Shown here in pieces: positions 21,480 to 34,330 of a stretch of 64,000 nt of DNA (position 1 is the stretch's first letter; each line of letters opens with the position of its first letter). The notes under the pieces were generated by a model, which was not told the origin of the DNA, ran no database searches, and saw only the letters and a program-made list of their open reading frames with translations. Location of the stretch: the NCBI GenBank assembly GCA_047967505.1, contig CM106538.1. The stretch is one strand, 5' to 3'. Source of the stretch: Dipteris shenzhenensis. Taxonomy: Eukaryota; Polypodiophyta; Polypodiopsida; Gleicheniales. A program made the position numbers and the translations under genes.

Positions 21480-23020
21480 TGGCCGTGGATGCACATTTTT
21501 TGAATGTGTCCATCAGATGAGGTAAACTGAATGTTTGTCCCACTTGCAAACTCTCAGAGAGCCTACTAAACATTGCATCAATGTCCTTGTGTGTGACCTA
21601 CCATCAAGAAGCCCAATTGAATTGTCTTGAAAATGCCCCTTGCTACAAGAAGAGAAAAATATGCAAACAAGTATCTGTTTTTGTTCTCAGACCCACAATT
21701 ATCTAGCTGGAGTAGCAAGTTGTCAAGAAACTTTTGGTTTGTTGTCTCAACAACAAAACTTCCATCTAAAGAGGGTGGGTTTTTGTGAATAGCTGATGAC
21801 AACAATTTCCTACATGTGTCTCCCTCATAATGGAAGTTGTCTCTGAGGTCATGCATATCCATCCTCTCTAGGTTGCGCAAACAATTTGAGAGTGATCCAA
21901 TTGTTAGGCAGGTTGGGATCAGATGGGCACAAACTATTGAGGGTGAAGTGTCCATAATGACTGTGTCCATGCCCATGGGTAATCATTCCAATGATTGAAA
22001 CCTATAATTGCCATGTGGAATTGGTCCTTGGACTCACCTGAATTCTTGGAATTGCCATCTTTTTTTGGTCCATCTTATCATGGATTATGCATAGATAACT
22101 TTTTGGATCCATCTCAGAGTACCTACGCCATGCATAGTACAAGATCCTCCAACTTTGTTGCTATATCATATGCATCTTTCTCTCCTCCATGAATGAATTG
22201 CACTCATCTTGACTTTTTGTGGTTGCCAATTGAGCCTTGATTTGACTGCACAAGCTACATCTAGAGAATTCACTTGTCTTAGTAAGGGCTACATTTTTTA
22301 AGTCTGATTTCCAAATCCTTCCAAATGTGGATGTGGATAGGCTCTAATAACCAGGTTGATTAAGCGAAGTGTTGACCTCATGCATGATGTCTATCTTCTT
22401 TTACACTTTAGGTATCACTTATGTGTCTCTATAGAGCTATCTTGCATGGTTCTACTCTTGTGAGGCATATGCTCTATGCAATTATCCAAAAACTATTGAA
22501 TGAGAGCCCTCAATATAGCTTTGTGGACCTTGCTTCTCCTCACAATTCTGGAATTCCCATGCACATATCATTGCACATCACTCTTAAATTGTGCCCTATA
22601 TCGATAAAATGATGTCCTTAGGATTCCACGCATCTCATATCATGCTCTACAACACACATCATGACTGTTTACCTTGAAGTTCTAGCATATCCTCCTAGCA
22701 AAGTCATGATGCCAAGCCGTTGACAACACATCGTATATAAAGTCTATACGAGACTCCAAGGAGCTGCCCCAAAAATTATTCCTTACAGACATTAAGAGTT
22801 CTCGCTCAGCATGCTGGCAGCACCTACTACCACAACAATCGACGGACAAAACTTGTTGCACTGACTCTAGTGACATTTTGTACATTATCAAAGTTAATAG
22901 AGTTGCCTAGGACTATCATCCCACAAGACAACCTTTTTCTCTTTCCAAGATTCACGAATGCAATTGTCAGTTTCCAATGAAGAAACTGGTATTGCCTAAA
23001 CATAAGGTTGTTTAGGCTCA
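21480..23020 (-). pseudogene. DUF7869-like (RNase H-fold, transposase-like) protein remnant
   Basis: Minus-strand segments in changing frames resemble a large repeated family I know as DUF7869-type proteins, which is probably transposon-derived. In order: NNFWGSSLESRIDFIYDVLS then TAWHHDFARR (22690-22790); KVHKAILRALIQ, a stop, then FLDNCIEHMPHKSRT (22430-22540); GSLSNCLRNLERMDMHDLRD (21840-21900); and LLLQLDNCGSENKNRYLFAY, LLVARGIFKTIQLGFLMVGH, TQGHIDAMFSRLSESL (21530-21720). The QLDNC...GH(T)...IDAMFSRLS pattern is the most diagnostic. It normally includes GHTHEDID, but TQGHID is seen here. Stops and shifts show it is dead. The family name comes from memory of the motif, so the exact class is uncertain. 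Confidence 0.65.
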
Positions 23021-23404
23021 CTTGGTGTGGCTTCTTGAGTTACAGGATCATCTAAAGAATCACCAACATGTTTAAGAGAGGTCTTAGGCCACTTGAAAAT
23101 GCTCCAAAGTGCCTCACCTATAAGCACTACATCCATAGTGAGAAATGGCAAGAGCATGTCAATATTGATAGACCTCCACTATCACTGATACATTTTTTGC
23201 CCCAATCTTCACACCACTACAGTAGCCCTCTGGATCTATTACACACACTGCACCAATTATAACCACTTCACTCCCCCACCATCATCATGACCTTGTCCCC
23301 ACATCTGGTAGCCATCCCCTGCCATTATGATTACAAGAAATGAAATTTTAAAAAAATTACAACCAAATAATTTCATAAGACCAACAAAGCTTTATGCTAA
23401 TCTG

Positions 23405-23865
23405 TACTTGCAATGGGAGAATGGCACTAGTGCAATTCTACATGTGGGATTGTGGAGAATGGAACTGGTGCCATTCTCCATGTGAGCCTAGATTTATAGA
23501 GAATGGCACTGGTGACAATCTCCATTGTGGGTTTTTGGAGAATGGCACTGGTGCCAATCTCCAGAATCCATGAATGGGTCTAATCAAAATTTCCATGAAA
23601 GCATGAATTATTTCCCTAAAAATTTTAGCAATTTGATAAAAATTTCTCTAAATTCCAAACATAGAGATTGGCACCAGTGCCATTCTCCACAATCCCACAT
23701 GGGGAATGGCACTAGTGCCAATTTCCATGTGAGTCTATAAAATTTTAAATTTCCCCATGCAAAATGGCTTTGGGTTTGTGGTGGTGCCAATCTCCATAAA
23801 CCAATGTGAAGAGTGGTAAAAATTTGCTAGACCCACATGGAGATTTGCACCAGTGCCTTCTCCCC
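23405..23865. repeat. cluster of near-palindromic 26-bp units
   Basis: About eight copies of a unit like GGAGAATGGCACTGGTGCC + AATCTCC occur in both orientations (near 23415, 23456, 23499, 23537, 23665, 23701, 23785 and 23838). The unit is almost its own reverse complement; the copy at 23706 contains the perfect dyad GGCACTAGTGCC. Degenerate spacers such as CACAATCCCACATGG lie between. No gene is present. Confidence 0.8.
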
Positions 23866-24255
23866 CTCCTCAACCTCCTCCTTCCTCCCTTAATCATCCT
23901 TCTCAACCCTTTACCCCTTGAAGTCGCGAAGGAGACAAGCTCTCCACTGTTCAACCCTAGACTCCTCTTGGACCTTGTAACCCTCTTTGAACCATGGAAC
24001 TCCTAGTTAGCTCTCTCAACCTTATCCCCCTTTTGAACCCTACAACCCCTATCTAAACCCTTGTACTCCCATGGAGGCCAGAGCCTCCACCCATCGTTGT
24101 GAAAAAATATTTCCAAGTGGTACAAAAGGATGAGATTTACCACATCCTATAAAAGCAACACCCACCCCCCTCTCACTTCTTTCCCCTCACTTTCCAAGCC
24201 ACTTCCATCTCTCCTCTATCTCCAAATTCTGTCAAGCCTCTATATTTTCCATCTA

Positions 24256-25085
24256 CCTTGATTTTTTGTCCTTCGCCTTCTATCCACCATCTCCACCACC
24301 ACCACCACCACCTTTTCCGTCAACCTCCCCCCTCCACCACCACTTTTTCTATCCAACATTCCCCCTCCACCATCACTTTCATCATCCATCCCCTCCACCT
24401 CCCACTCACCATCTTTACTACCACCACCACCCTTTTTGCACCATCAATCTCCCCCCTTCATCTCCCCCACCTCCATCTCCACCTCCCATCATCTCCCTCC
24501 CCACCACCACCCCTTTTACCACACACCCCTCCCCCCCCGTTCCCTCCACCATCACTTTTTCGTCAAAACTCACCCAGCCCCCACCTCCATCACCTCCACC
24601 TACACCACTCAAGGTAACCCCCCTATGTCCCTCCACCCCACCATCCCCCTTCCGCCCACCATCTCTCTATCTCTCTCTACATTCCCATCTCCCTCCAACC
24701 TACCATCCCCCGTCCTCCCACCATCTCTTTGCATCCCTCTACATCCCTATCTCCCTCCATTCCACTATCTCTCAAACTCCCTCCATCCCCTTTTCTCCCT
24801 CTACCCCACCATCTCACCACCTATCTCTCCACCCTTTTTACCATCTCTCTCCACCCCCTTCCACCCCACATCCCCCTTTCTCTCCCCACGTCTTATCTCT
24901 CTCTACCCCTCACCCCACCAACCCCCTTTCCATCTCCACCTCACACTTCCTCCACTCCCCCCACCACACACTTCTCTTTAACCCCTCACCTCTCTCTAAC
25001 CCCCTCCCCCCCTCTAGCTAACATCTCTCTAACCCCCTTTCCCCCCTCTAACTCCCTCCACTAACCTCCCTAACCCCCCCTTCAT
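24256..25085 (+). repeat. 830-bp polypyrimidine, almost G-free tract
   Basis: This stretch is dominated by CCACCACC, CCTCC, CTCTCT and CCCC blocks, with only scattered G on the plus strand. It stays open in several frames because TAG and TGA stops need G. The Pro/Ser/Leu-rich readings (for example 24266-25021) are therefore not evidence of a gene. It could form triplex or i-motif structures. Confidence 0.75.
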
Positions 25086-25535
25086 ACCTAATTATCCACA
25101 CCCACCTAGCAACAACATTGCCTCAGTGGCGGCGCTCGCACCACATTGCGCTCACCTCGATAGCATATCCTATGCTACACAACGCCTGCCTTGGTGACAA
25201 AGCTTGAGCCACACAATGCCCGCACAAGAATAGAGCCCATGCCACATAGTGCCTGAAGTGGCGCACACACGTCCTAGGTGGCAACACCCGCCTGTGGCAC
25301 AACACCCTAGGAGATACATGCAATGCAGTGCCCTAGGCATAGTGTGCACAACTTAGCACCCATGATGATGCTCTACGTGCCCACCTGTGGAACGTTGCCA
25401 TAGGTGACACATGATCCCCCTGCCTCACCCATACGCACATCATGCGTGCCACAAAAACCACACCACACCCCTTTTTCCATCCCTCCGCACCTCGATTTAT
25501 GTCTGTGCGAGACACCCACGTCTGCACCTCGATTT

Positions 25536-25606
<71 letters not shown>

Positions 25607-26854
25607 TTATGAGGATGTTTATTTATGGTTGGAATGAGAGAGCAAGGGAGAAGTTGTTAATTATCTGGAACTGGGACAGGGACTATGGAGATGGAGAATG
25701 ATAGATATTGAGGTAGTTTATGATTTGTTATACTGAAGAATGTTAAGCATGGGGAGTAAGAACCTATTAGATAATTTGGGAAAATCCCAATTCACATCTT
25801 GGCAGTATTTTGATAAATTGTAGCCTTCCTCCATGAAAAACTAGAGAAATAAAAGAAAGGAACTACATTATCATTCACAAAATCATGTTAACTATGTTGT
25901 CTCTTAATAATTGCATCGTAACACAAACCATGCAATATTGTGATAAAAAACTTGAACATTTCATTGTGAAATCAAACATCATTAAATACTCACTTTGTAG
26001 TATTTCTGGGGAGAATCAAACCAAACCATTCCTCCATAATTGTTTGCCATGAGAATGGTTCTAAAGTCATAGTCTTTAAAACACCTTGGAATTTATGGAG
26101 TGAGATTCATCTCATGGACCTTGGTGGTGTTCATAAACACCTTTAATCATAATGTATAAGTGTTGACTCCCATTTCTCACTCATCGGTTGGGAGTTTGGA
26201 GTTCCGACAAAAGAGAGATATTTGCAGATTTTCTTGCTGAGTCTGATTATGCAATGGCGCCCATGTTTTGAGGCATCTCAGGTTCTATTTTCAGTAGCGG
26301 TCATTATCGTGGGACTATGATTTCTTGAGCATACCTTATGCAGATCACTCTGGTTACAGTTTGAGCCATGTGCGCTCATTTGTGGTGTGCATTGGGTTGT
26401 AGTAGATGATTTATAGGCCATTTGGATGCATTGTGATCCTTATTGGATGCACTGATAGCCCCAGATTGCCTTGTGGGATGCTATTTTTATGGACGCTTTG
26501 CACATGGATGCTATTTTATGCTGAGGGACAGCTTTGACACATTGTAGGTGATGCATTGATAGTGCTATCCTCTCTTGGATGAGATATTATTGATGCATAT
26601 GCAAGTGGACGGTGTTTATGCTTGAGTCATTTGGCAGTTATTGGCATTTTGGATTGCCATTGCAGTTGGCATTTTCTTTTGGGCCAGATTTGCTCATATG
26701 GATGCATAGTATATGTACATGAGTCAGATGCTTTGAGACATGAGTTTTGGTGATATTTCACTCTATTGTGGCATACACATTTGGGTGCACCTGGTATTTG
26801 GTGTGATTCTCTCTTGTAGGCACTAGCATTTGGGATTTTTGCTTCATTTGCCTC
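25086..26854. other. spacer with a (GA)n tract; possible leader of element H
   Basis: 25120-25330 holds loose repeats around GCCACACAATGCC. A pure (AG)n tract occupies 25540-25603. From about 26150 the sequence may be the leader of the copia remnant that follows, but no LTR end or TGGTATCAGAGC primer site was found. Confidence 0.45.
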
Positions 26855-28410
26855 ATGGCATCCTCTTCCATGTCTGAAAAGGAGTTTTTTAGCATTAAAA
26901 AGTTTGATGGGATAAACTTTTATTTGTGGAAAGAACAAATAAGGGATGTGATTATTCAAAAGATGCAGATTAAACCCTTGGCAGGGATTGAAGCTAAGCC
27001 TGCAAATATGTCTGAGGATGATTGGAATGAGTTGGATGCATTAGCAAAATCTACTATTAGACTTCATCTTGCAGAGTTATTTTATTTCACAATAGTAAAT
27101 GAGCATACTACGGAAGATTTGTGGAAGAAACTGTGTGCCACTTATGAAAAGGAAACTGCCTCTAATAAAGTTTACCTCATGAAGAGGTTGTTTGAGCTAC
27201 AGATGAAGGAAGGGGTCGCCATTGCTTCTCACTTGAATGAATTCAATGTTATTTTCAGCCAGCTTCAGGCTCAGAAGATGAATTTTGATGCGGAGACTAA
27301 GGCAATATTTCTCTTATGTTCATTGCCATCCTCATGGGATACCTTCCGTACAGCTGTCAGTAACTCTGCACCTAGTGGAGTACTAAAATTTGATGATTTT
27401 GTGGGTAGCTTGTTGGCCGAGGAGATTAGACGGAAGTCTATGGACGGCAACAAGCAGGATGTAGCCTTAAATGTGCAAAGGGGCAGATCACAGTTCAAGG
27501 GGAAGTCCCAAGAAAGACGGAAGTCTCATAGCAAATCTAGGGCACAGAACATTGAGTGTTACCACTATGGCAAGAAGGGCCATATGAAAAAGGATTGCTA
27601 CAAGCTAAAAAGAGAGCAAAAGGATAAGAAAAATAATGCAAATTGGGGTGCAAATCAAAAGGAAGAGAGTCCAAGGGAGGACAAAGGAAAAGTGAAGATC
27701 GAGGAGATCAATGCAGTCACACATGATAGTGACAATGACGTTCTCTTCATGTCTAGTTTATCTATAGAGTTCCTTACACTTCAGATGATGCATATTCCTA
27801 GGATTGGATTTTGGATTCTGGTGCTTCATTCCGTGTTACTCCCCATAGGGAATGGTTCTCCACTTATGACAGTGGAAAGATAGGTTGAGTGCATCTTGGA
27901 AATGACTATGCATGTGACATAGTGGGAGTAGGTGACATAAAGTTTTCTTTTGCAAATGGGTCTGCATTTATTTTGAAACATGGGAGACATGTGCCTAAGT
28001 TGACCAAGAGTCTTATTTGAGTGGGTTAGCTAGATGATGCTGGTTTTCACATCACTTTTGGCTTTCAAAGTTGGAAAATTTAGAAGGGCTCTATGCTTTT
28101 GGCCAGGGGTGCCAAGTGTGGGACTTTGTATCCCTTACATGTATCAGGGGTGTTTGATCATGTTGTTGCAATAACCGAGCAGCCAAGCACTTCTTTATGG
28201 CATTGCCGATTGGGCCATATGAGCCAAAATGGGATGAAACTCTTATGCCATTTGGGTTATGTACCGCATTTGAGTTTCTTTGATTTTGAATTTCGTGAGC
28301 ACTGTCTCTATGGGAAGCAGACTAAATCAGCCCATAAAAGAAGGGGAAAGAAAGAGTTTGAAAAGCTTGATTTGGTGCATGCAAACATATGTGGTCCCAT
28401 GCCTACACAG
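26855..28410 (+). pseudogene. copia gag-protease-preintegrase remnant (H)
   Basis: A long Gag frame starts at ATG 26855 (MASSSMSEKEFFSIKKFDGI then NFYLWKEQIRDVI) and carries the UBN2-like core (ASNKVYLMKRLFELQMKEGV). The zinc knuckle reads CYHYGKKGHMKKDC (about 27556-27597), so the second Cys is Tyr. A shift near 27770 moves the frame to the protease, DWILDSGASFRVTPHREWF (about 27805-27860), with the catalytic D-S-G intact. Stops follow (KIG*VHLG, SLI*VG*). The pre-integrase HCRLGHMSQNGMKLLCHLGY and CLYGKQTKSAHKRRGKKEFE reach about 28410, where similarity stops. Integrase core, RT, RNase H and LTRs are absent. Confidence 0.88.
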
Positions 28411-28589
28411 TCCAAAATCATGAAAGCATTATGTATCATTTTCCAAGTTTTACTTATCTAGGGTTTGAGATCTATAACTTTTAGATACAAATCTTGATCT
28501 TAGATTTATTTAATCTAGATACTAGATTCAAATTCTTTGGCCAAGGGCTTAGATTCAAATAATCCTATCTTGGGGGGTTTTCTCATTCT

Positions 28590-28960
28590 AAGCGCCCTAC
28601 ATGCACTCTAGTTTATTAGACTAATGTTAAACTAGGATTTAATAGATTAATGTTGTATTTTAATCCTAAACTAGGATTTAATAGACTAATGTTCTATTCT
28701 AATCCTAAACTAGGATTTAATGGACTAATGTTATACTAGGATTTAATAGACTAATGTTAAACTAGTTTTCTAATAGAATAAGGTAAAATTAGGATTTAAT
28801 AGACTAATTTATGTTCCATTCTGATGTTAAACAAGGATTTAATAGACTAATCCTAAACTAGGATTAGTCGATTAAATCCTTGTCAAACAAAGGATTAGTA
28901 TATTAAACTAGGATTAGTTTATTAAATCTATAATCTTTAAATTTAAACAACATTGATTGA
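28590..28960 (+). repeat. tandem AT-rich repeat
   Basis: About eight degenerate units of 30-40 bp contain AAACTAGGATTTAATAGACT and AATGTT. The last units near 28850-28920 turn around (CTAGGATTAGTCGATTAAAT), giving an inverted end. Confidence 0.75.
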
Positions 28961-29878
28961 GGCATGTCAGTCTAAGTGGTTAAGCATATATTTTTATATT
29001 TTTTAAACATACATACATTTCTATTTATATATATATTTATAAATACTTATATTTTATTTTTTTCAACATACATATATATATATATATATTATATATATAT
29101 ATATTTATTTATTTATACTTTTAAACATACATACATATATATATATACATATATACTTTAAAATTTTAAAAATTTTAAAATTGAAAATTGAAAATTAGAA
29201 ATATATTAATCAAAATAAACATGGGGGCAATCTATGAAACCCTACCTGCACTGTGGGTCTGCTTTGTCGCTTGTAGATGCACTGCACCTCCTCCCCTTTT
29301 GTGCCCTTCTATGAGCCTCTCTTTTCGTGCCCTTTTATGAGCCCTCTCTTTCTGTGCCCTTCTGCACCTCCATGATCATCGACCTTTCAAACTCCATGCC
29401 CTCTGTCTCTGCGCATGCCCTCTGTGCTTTGTGCTCTGCCTCCACTCCCTCTATTTGTGACCTCTGTCTCTGTGTACCCTGCACCCTCTGTCTCTATGCT
29501 TCGTTGCCTTTGCACCGACATGCCATCTATGTGTTGAGTCGCTGCTTTGTGCCCTCGCTCTCCATGCAGCTTGCTCTCCTATGCTCTATGTGCTCTAGTA
29601 CTTGCTGCACCTCCTCCCCTTCTGTGCCCTTTTGTGGGCCTCTGCCTCTCTTTTCGTGAGTCTAGAAGCACATCTAATTGCGTCGCCAATGCCATTGTGT
29701 GCATCGAATGATAGATCTTGGAGAACGATGCCCTTGATGCCACCGTGCACCCTCCTAATTGTGCTCTAGAAGTGCATCGAATTGTGCAACAAGGGAGTCC
29801 AAGAAACGATACGGAGCGACGTTGCATCTGTGCAAGGGTGACGTTGCGAGCCTATGAGTGCTCTAGGTGCCACTCTCC

Positions 29879-29921
<43 letters not shown>

Positions 29922-30399
29922 CCACACACACACAAACATGTCTCTCTCTCTCTCTCTTACACACACACACACGCGTGTGCCCACACACACACACACACAC
30001 ACACGAGGCATGAGGAGCTTGTAGCTTTGCATGATGTTAGTAACTGCACTTTAGCATAGTTTCTTGCTCATTATTCTTCAAAATTCCCTAATATGGTAGA
30101 CTTACTTAGGACTTAAAGGATGCTATTAATGCCATGGCAGATGGCACAACCCTTGGAGAGGATCGACTACTAGTGGAGACGATTGGCCCTCAGTTTGTCA
30201 AGTTTTGGTAGGAGAGTGTAAAGTAGTAGATTCTACTTGAACACACTATTGGAGGCATTATTAAGCTGATATCCAAGGGAGTAAGGATGAAGTTAAAAAT
30301 TGGAGATCCCTCACAATGTTAAATTACAGCTACAAGATATTGGATTGTATCCAAATTGTAGGTAGCTAGAGTTAGGTCCCCTTTTTTTAGGAAAGGCAC
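28961..30399. other. AT-rich and simple-repeat spacer
   Basis: 28985-29160 is almost pure A and T with (AT)n tracts. 29300-29650 is rich in CTCTGTGCC-like phrases. 29883-29920 is (CT)n and 29960-30003 is largely (AC)n. No gene was recognised. Confidence 0.6.
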
Positions 30400-32048
30400 C
30401 TCCCCATTTTCTCTTTTCCTCCTAATGAGCCTAAAAATTTCTTTGGTGGGAAATTTTTCCTACCCACCAATCCCTGAGGTACACTCTAAGCCTTATTTAC
30501 TCTTGGATTTTAAGCTATTTTCTAGCACTTCTAGCATCTTATTGTACATGCACATCCCTAGTGTATGGCTTTCCCTTCTGATTCATCTAAGTGAAGCTTA
30601 ATTTGGTCCATTCGCTTAGCTTTGATTTTCACTCTATTTCTCCTAGCCTCTTTTAATATTCTCTGAGTAGTTCAAAAGCATCTTGGGCCAATTCTGGGGG
30701 CATCAATAGAAGTTGATCAATTTAACATAATTTGCTCTTGCACACTCTTGAGCTAAAAAAGCTTTGGGTCTACCTTAAACCAAGATGTGGCCCTCGTACC
30801 TTTGCCGAATTCAAATACCAAATAAAAAGGCTTTTGATCTAAAAGTGTCAAGGTAGAGAAGACTTGACAATCATGTTCAATTGTCAAATCTAGGAGGCTT
30901 GGAGCTAAGTAAACCCCACATCCTCAATGAGTTGGTGGGTATCTTTGAGGTCCTCCCAAGTTAGCAATTCATGGGCTCTAACAACCGAGCCTTTGCCATT
31001 CCATCTTTAATTCAAAGCTCGACCATATCAAAGTCCCCCACCAGTAGAATTATATTTCATGTCAAAGCTCTACCATACTAAAGTCTCCCAATAGAATTAT
31101 AGTCTGTCAAAGTTTTGAGGGAGCCCTACATTACTCTTCGCTTTTGAGTACTCGTGGGGACATAAACAATAGCTGAGGTGAAAAACCCCCTTGATATCCA
31201 CCTATGGCTCAACCTTAGTATCTTTAAGGATGCCTTCCTTGAAATGGGGTATCACTTTGCAATACCTCCTTTTCCTTCATGTTTTGTATAATACCAAACC
31301 CTTGACCTTTTAACTGATTTCAATATTTGTTGAAGATGTAGGCTGGTCACTTTTACTTCCTGAGCATTGTTTCTAAGTCAACTAGCAACCTCCAACCCTT
31401 TGGAGGGGTTAGTTAACCTACACACATTTAGTGCGAGAAAAGAGATTGGAACCCATTTTTAGCCTTGGGAGGTGGGGCTTTTAGCTAGCACAACTACTTC
31501 CCTGACTTGAGAAATTCTTCTTTTATGGGTGGTAGCTGAGGCTTTTCCTTTTATCGCAACATCTTTCTCCCTGGTAACTAGGGGTTGATTCCTCATCAGT
31601 ACCTCTTCATCTTCTAAATGTGTATCGAATCCTTGAGATTTATTTCATTCTTAAAATTTTTTGACTAATATTGTCTCCCCTCTTCCATGGCCCTCAGATT
31701 TTCTTGGATCCACTCATCTATTTCTCCATTAACTAAAGCATCAAAAGCATTCTTAGTAACAACAAGCTCAACCTTAGTTTTCTTCAACAGTGGTGGGGCC
31801 TATGCTAGCTTCTCAGCTACCTCTGCAAAGGGAGTGATAGCAGGGGTTTTATCTTTTCTCTCCTTTACTGTCCACTTAGGCTTCTTTGCAAGTTGAGGCA
31901 CTTGGGGTTCCTTAGCTATAGCTTTACTTTTACTCTTTCTTTGAGCGAAATTTCTCATCGAATGAGAAGAAAGACCATATAGAAAGCATGAATGGTGGAG
32001 ATTCTTGTACGCAAAATGTTTCTCCTTAAAACTCTCCCATTTTTCCAA
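30400..32048 (-). pseudogene. LINE-1-type retrotransposon remnant: ORF1 tail and ORF2 endonuclease
   Basis: On the minus strand the order is that of a plant LINE. 31800-32048: ORF1 tail with a zinc-knuckle relic YKNLHHSCFLYGLSSHSMRN and a Lys-rich stretch, followed by NAFDALVNGEIDEWIQENLR (31685-31745). 31340-31450: the ORF2 start VCRLTNPSKGWRLLVDLETM, which is the first block of the APE-type endonuclease. About 31019-31050: ILLVGDFDMVE, matching the GDFN block of the endonuclease that nicks target DNA. 30890-30990: a WEDLK-like block. No RT is visible. Many stops and shifts are present. The GDFDMVE segment is duplicated in tandem (31010-31106). Confidence 0.7.
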
Positions 32049-33899
32049 TCATCATAACCAACGTGGTTGGCAAAATACGTACTTTTTGATGAAAAAATTT
32101 AGCCTAAGGCCCTAAATGCCAAAAAAGGTGTTCTTTACACTAGCTATCAACCGGAGCATACTGCGCAATTTGTAAACTTACCGCATGGTATAAGGTTTAG
32201 CACACCATGTGGTATCTAGCCAACCAAGTGGTATGAGTTATCCTGCATGGTCCCACATAGATACTATGCAGTTTTTTTAGGGTGCCAGGAGACACCACAT
32301 GGTAACCCCCCAATATTGCACGGTGTATGTCATATCGGCACGTGTGTCATCGTGGATCATCTGATTTGGAATGATATGCAATCGCGGCCATTGACACACC
32401 ACACGATGAGGGTAGGTCCCACGTGGTGTAGCTGCAAAATCTTATAAAGAGACCCCGCCACTCCCGCCCTGCACATACCTATTACTTTCTCCCGTGGTTC
32501 CTCCTGAGTCTTTGGGTGAATTATTCTATAGATTTTGCTGTTGGTCAGTCGAGCCAGGTGATGACCCGCCTCAGCCGGCTGGTCAAATTCACCTCACCCT
32601 GGCTGACTATCAGTAGGTTATTTGAGAGAGGGAAAGAGAGGGATGATAGTTGATCCATTTGTCCCTCAAGTGTTTGGAGATCTAGTAGGACAATGGGAAT
32701 TATATGCAAAGGTGAGCAATGTAGCCTTGCCTGTCAATGCAGAGAATAAGCTTGCACTCTAATGAAGACATGTTGCTGAACATAAGCTACATCTTTTCTC
32801 AGCTTGACCCATATGATCGCAATTTTGATTGCCAAATTTGTAATGTCCTTGAATTGTATACATGGATTTGAAAATTACTATGACATGTATCTTTAAAACA
32901 AATGTAACAATTTGCCAAAGTTTTCCCTTTCTATTTGTACAATTGAATCGATCATGGTCAATCCATAATCAAAATAGCTGGGTAAATTCTCAAATGGTGT
33001 AATTTCATGAGCATGTTATAATTAAATGTTTCAATAACACGTCGCTCACTAGATTTTGGCATGGTTGTTAGATCTTCTCTCGCTCTCTCACTCGCCATGG
33101 CATCCCCGTCGCAACAATCAACACAAGATGCATACGCCTCCCAAGATCCAAACGTGAGGGGAAAGCAAGCAATGAAACACATAATAGACATGGATGATGC
33201 TACCATCCTACCTACAAGAAGAGATGAGGCACGCGCAATTGCCAACATGCAAGCATCTTTCAAGATCCAAACAGTTGGAAGTATGACCTCGTCAACGCAG
33301 TGGTCTCCAAGGATGACATAGTAGCTGTGTGGGATTGCGACGATGCCTCATATGGAGGTGGCTCATCAAAAACTAGCGCCACCCATCTATGAGGGAGAAT
33401 GCATATTACATTCATTGCTTGATCAAATCTGATAAGCCTCATAGTGAAGCTGTGCCACTTTACTTTGCAAAGATGTTGTATTGGATCCGTCTATTAGAAG
33501 ATTGTTAGGGATGTAGTCTTGCATTCGCATACAGTCCTTGGTTAGGATTGTACTCTCAAGGTTCATGCTCAACGTGCTTGTAGACTTCGCCTCCCAACCC
33601 AAGACACACAACAAAACGTTAATGCAACCAAGGAAGCCTAGGCCAGCTGATGGTTCTTTCCCACAGCTTCCTTAGGAAGAGTAGTGTATTCTCAGTATAC
33701 AGGGTTCCGAGGCTTTTTATCACCTACAGATGTATCGGGGTTATCATTTGTAGCATACGTGTAGCTTAGGGACTCGAGTCGTATTCCGATGAGAGACGTA
33801 GGCTTAAGTGTGGTAAGCAAACATAGTGCATGCATGTGTAAAAGGAACGTGTATCTTCATGGTTGAGATAATGAAGGCTTTCACCTTTAGTGGGGGTTG
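32049..33899. other. spacer without recognised gene
   Basis: Phrases such as ACCATGTGGTATC and ACCAAGTGGTATGAG recur at 32180-32340. Open frames at 33061-33321 (plus) and 33260-33614 (minus) show no family I recognise. Nothing else is seen. Confidence 0.45.
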
Positions 33900-34330
33900 A
33901 GGGGTTTAGGAGGAGTTTAAGGGTTAGAGGGAAGCTCAGGGTTTAGAAGGAGGTCCAAGGTTTAGAAGGAGGTTCCAAGGTTTAGAAAGAGGTTCCAGGG
34001 TTAGAAGGAGGTTCCAGAGTGTAGAAGAGGTTCCAAAGTTTAGAAGAAGGATCCAAGGTTTAGGGTAGAGTACATGGTGGAGAACTCGTCTCCCTCGTAG
34101 ATCATGGAGGTTAAGGATTGAGGAACTAAGGGTTTAGGGGGAGCATAGGAGTGGGAGAGGAAGAAGGTGTAAGAGCATGGAGGAAAGAAGAGAGAGGAGG
34201 GAAGAGGAGGAGGAGGAGGAGGAGGAGGAGGAGCAGGGAGGAGGAGAAGGGAGGAGGAGGAGGGAGGAGGAGAGGGAGAGGATGGGTTGCAAGGTCGGAG
34301 GAGAGGGGAGGAGGAGTTGCAAGGTTAGGA
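33900..34330 (+). repeat. tandem 22-bp repeat followed by a purine (GGA)n tract
   Basis: Roughly eight degenerate units of GGTTTAGAAGGAGGTTCCAA fill 33905-34075. From 34150 to 34322 the plus strand is almost all A and G, with a pure (GGA)n core at 34203-34233. The Glu/Arg-rich and Leu/Ser-rich open frames here are composition artefacts. Confidence 0.75.

Noticed and set aside
24266-25021. 251-residue open frame rich in Pro, Ser and Leu, plus overlapping long frames
   Set aside because: The tract is almost G-free, so TAG and TGA stops are nearly impossible. Several frames are open at once and none has domain-like text.
29718-30059. Open frames with Ser-Leu and Arg-Glu runs
   Set aside because: They are translations of the (CT)n and (AC)n microsatellites at 29883-30003.
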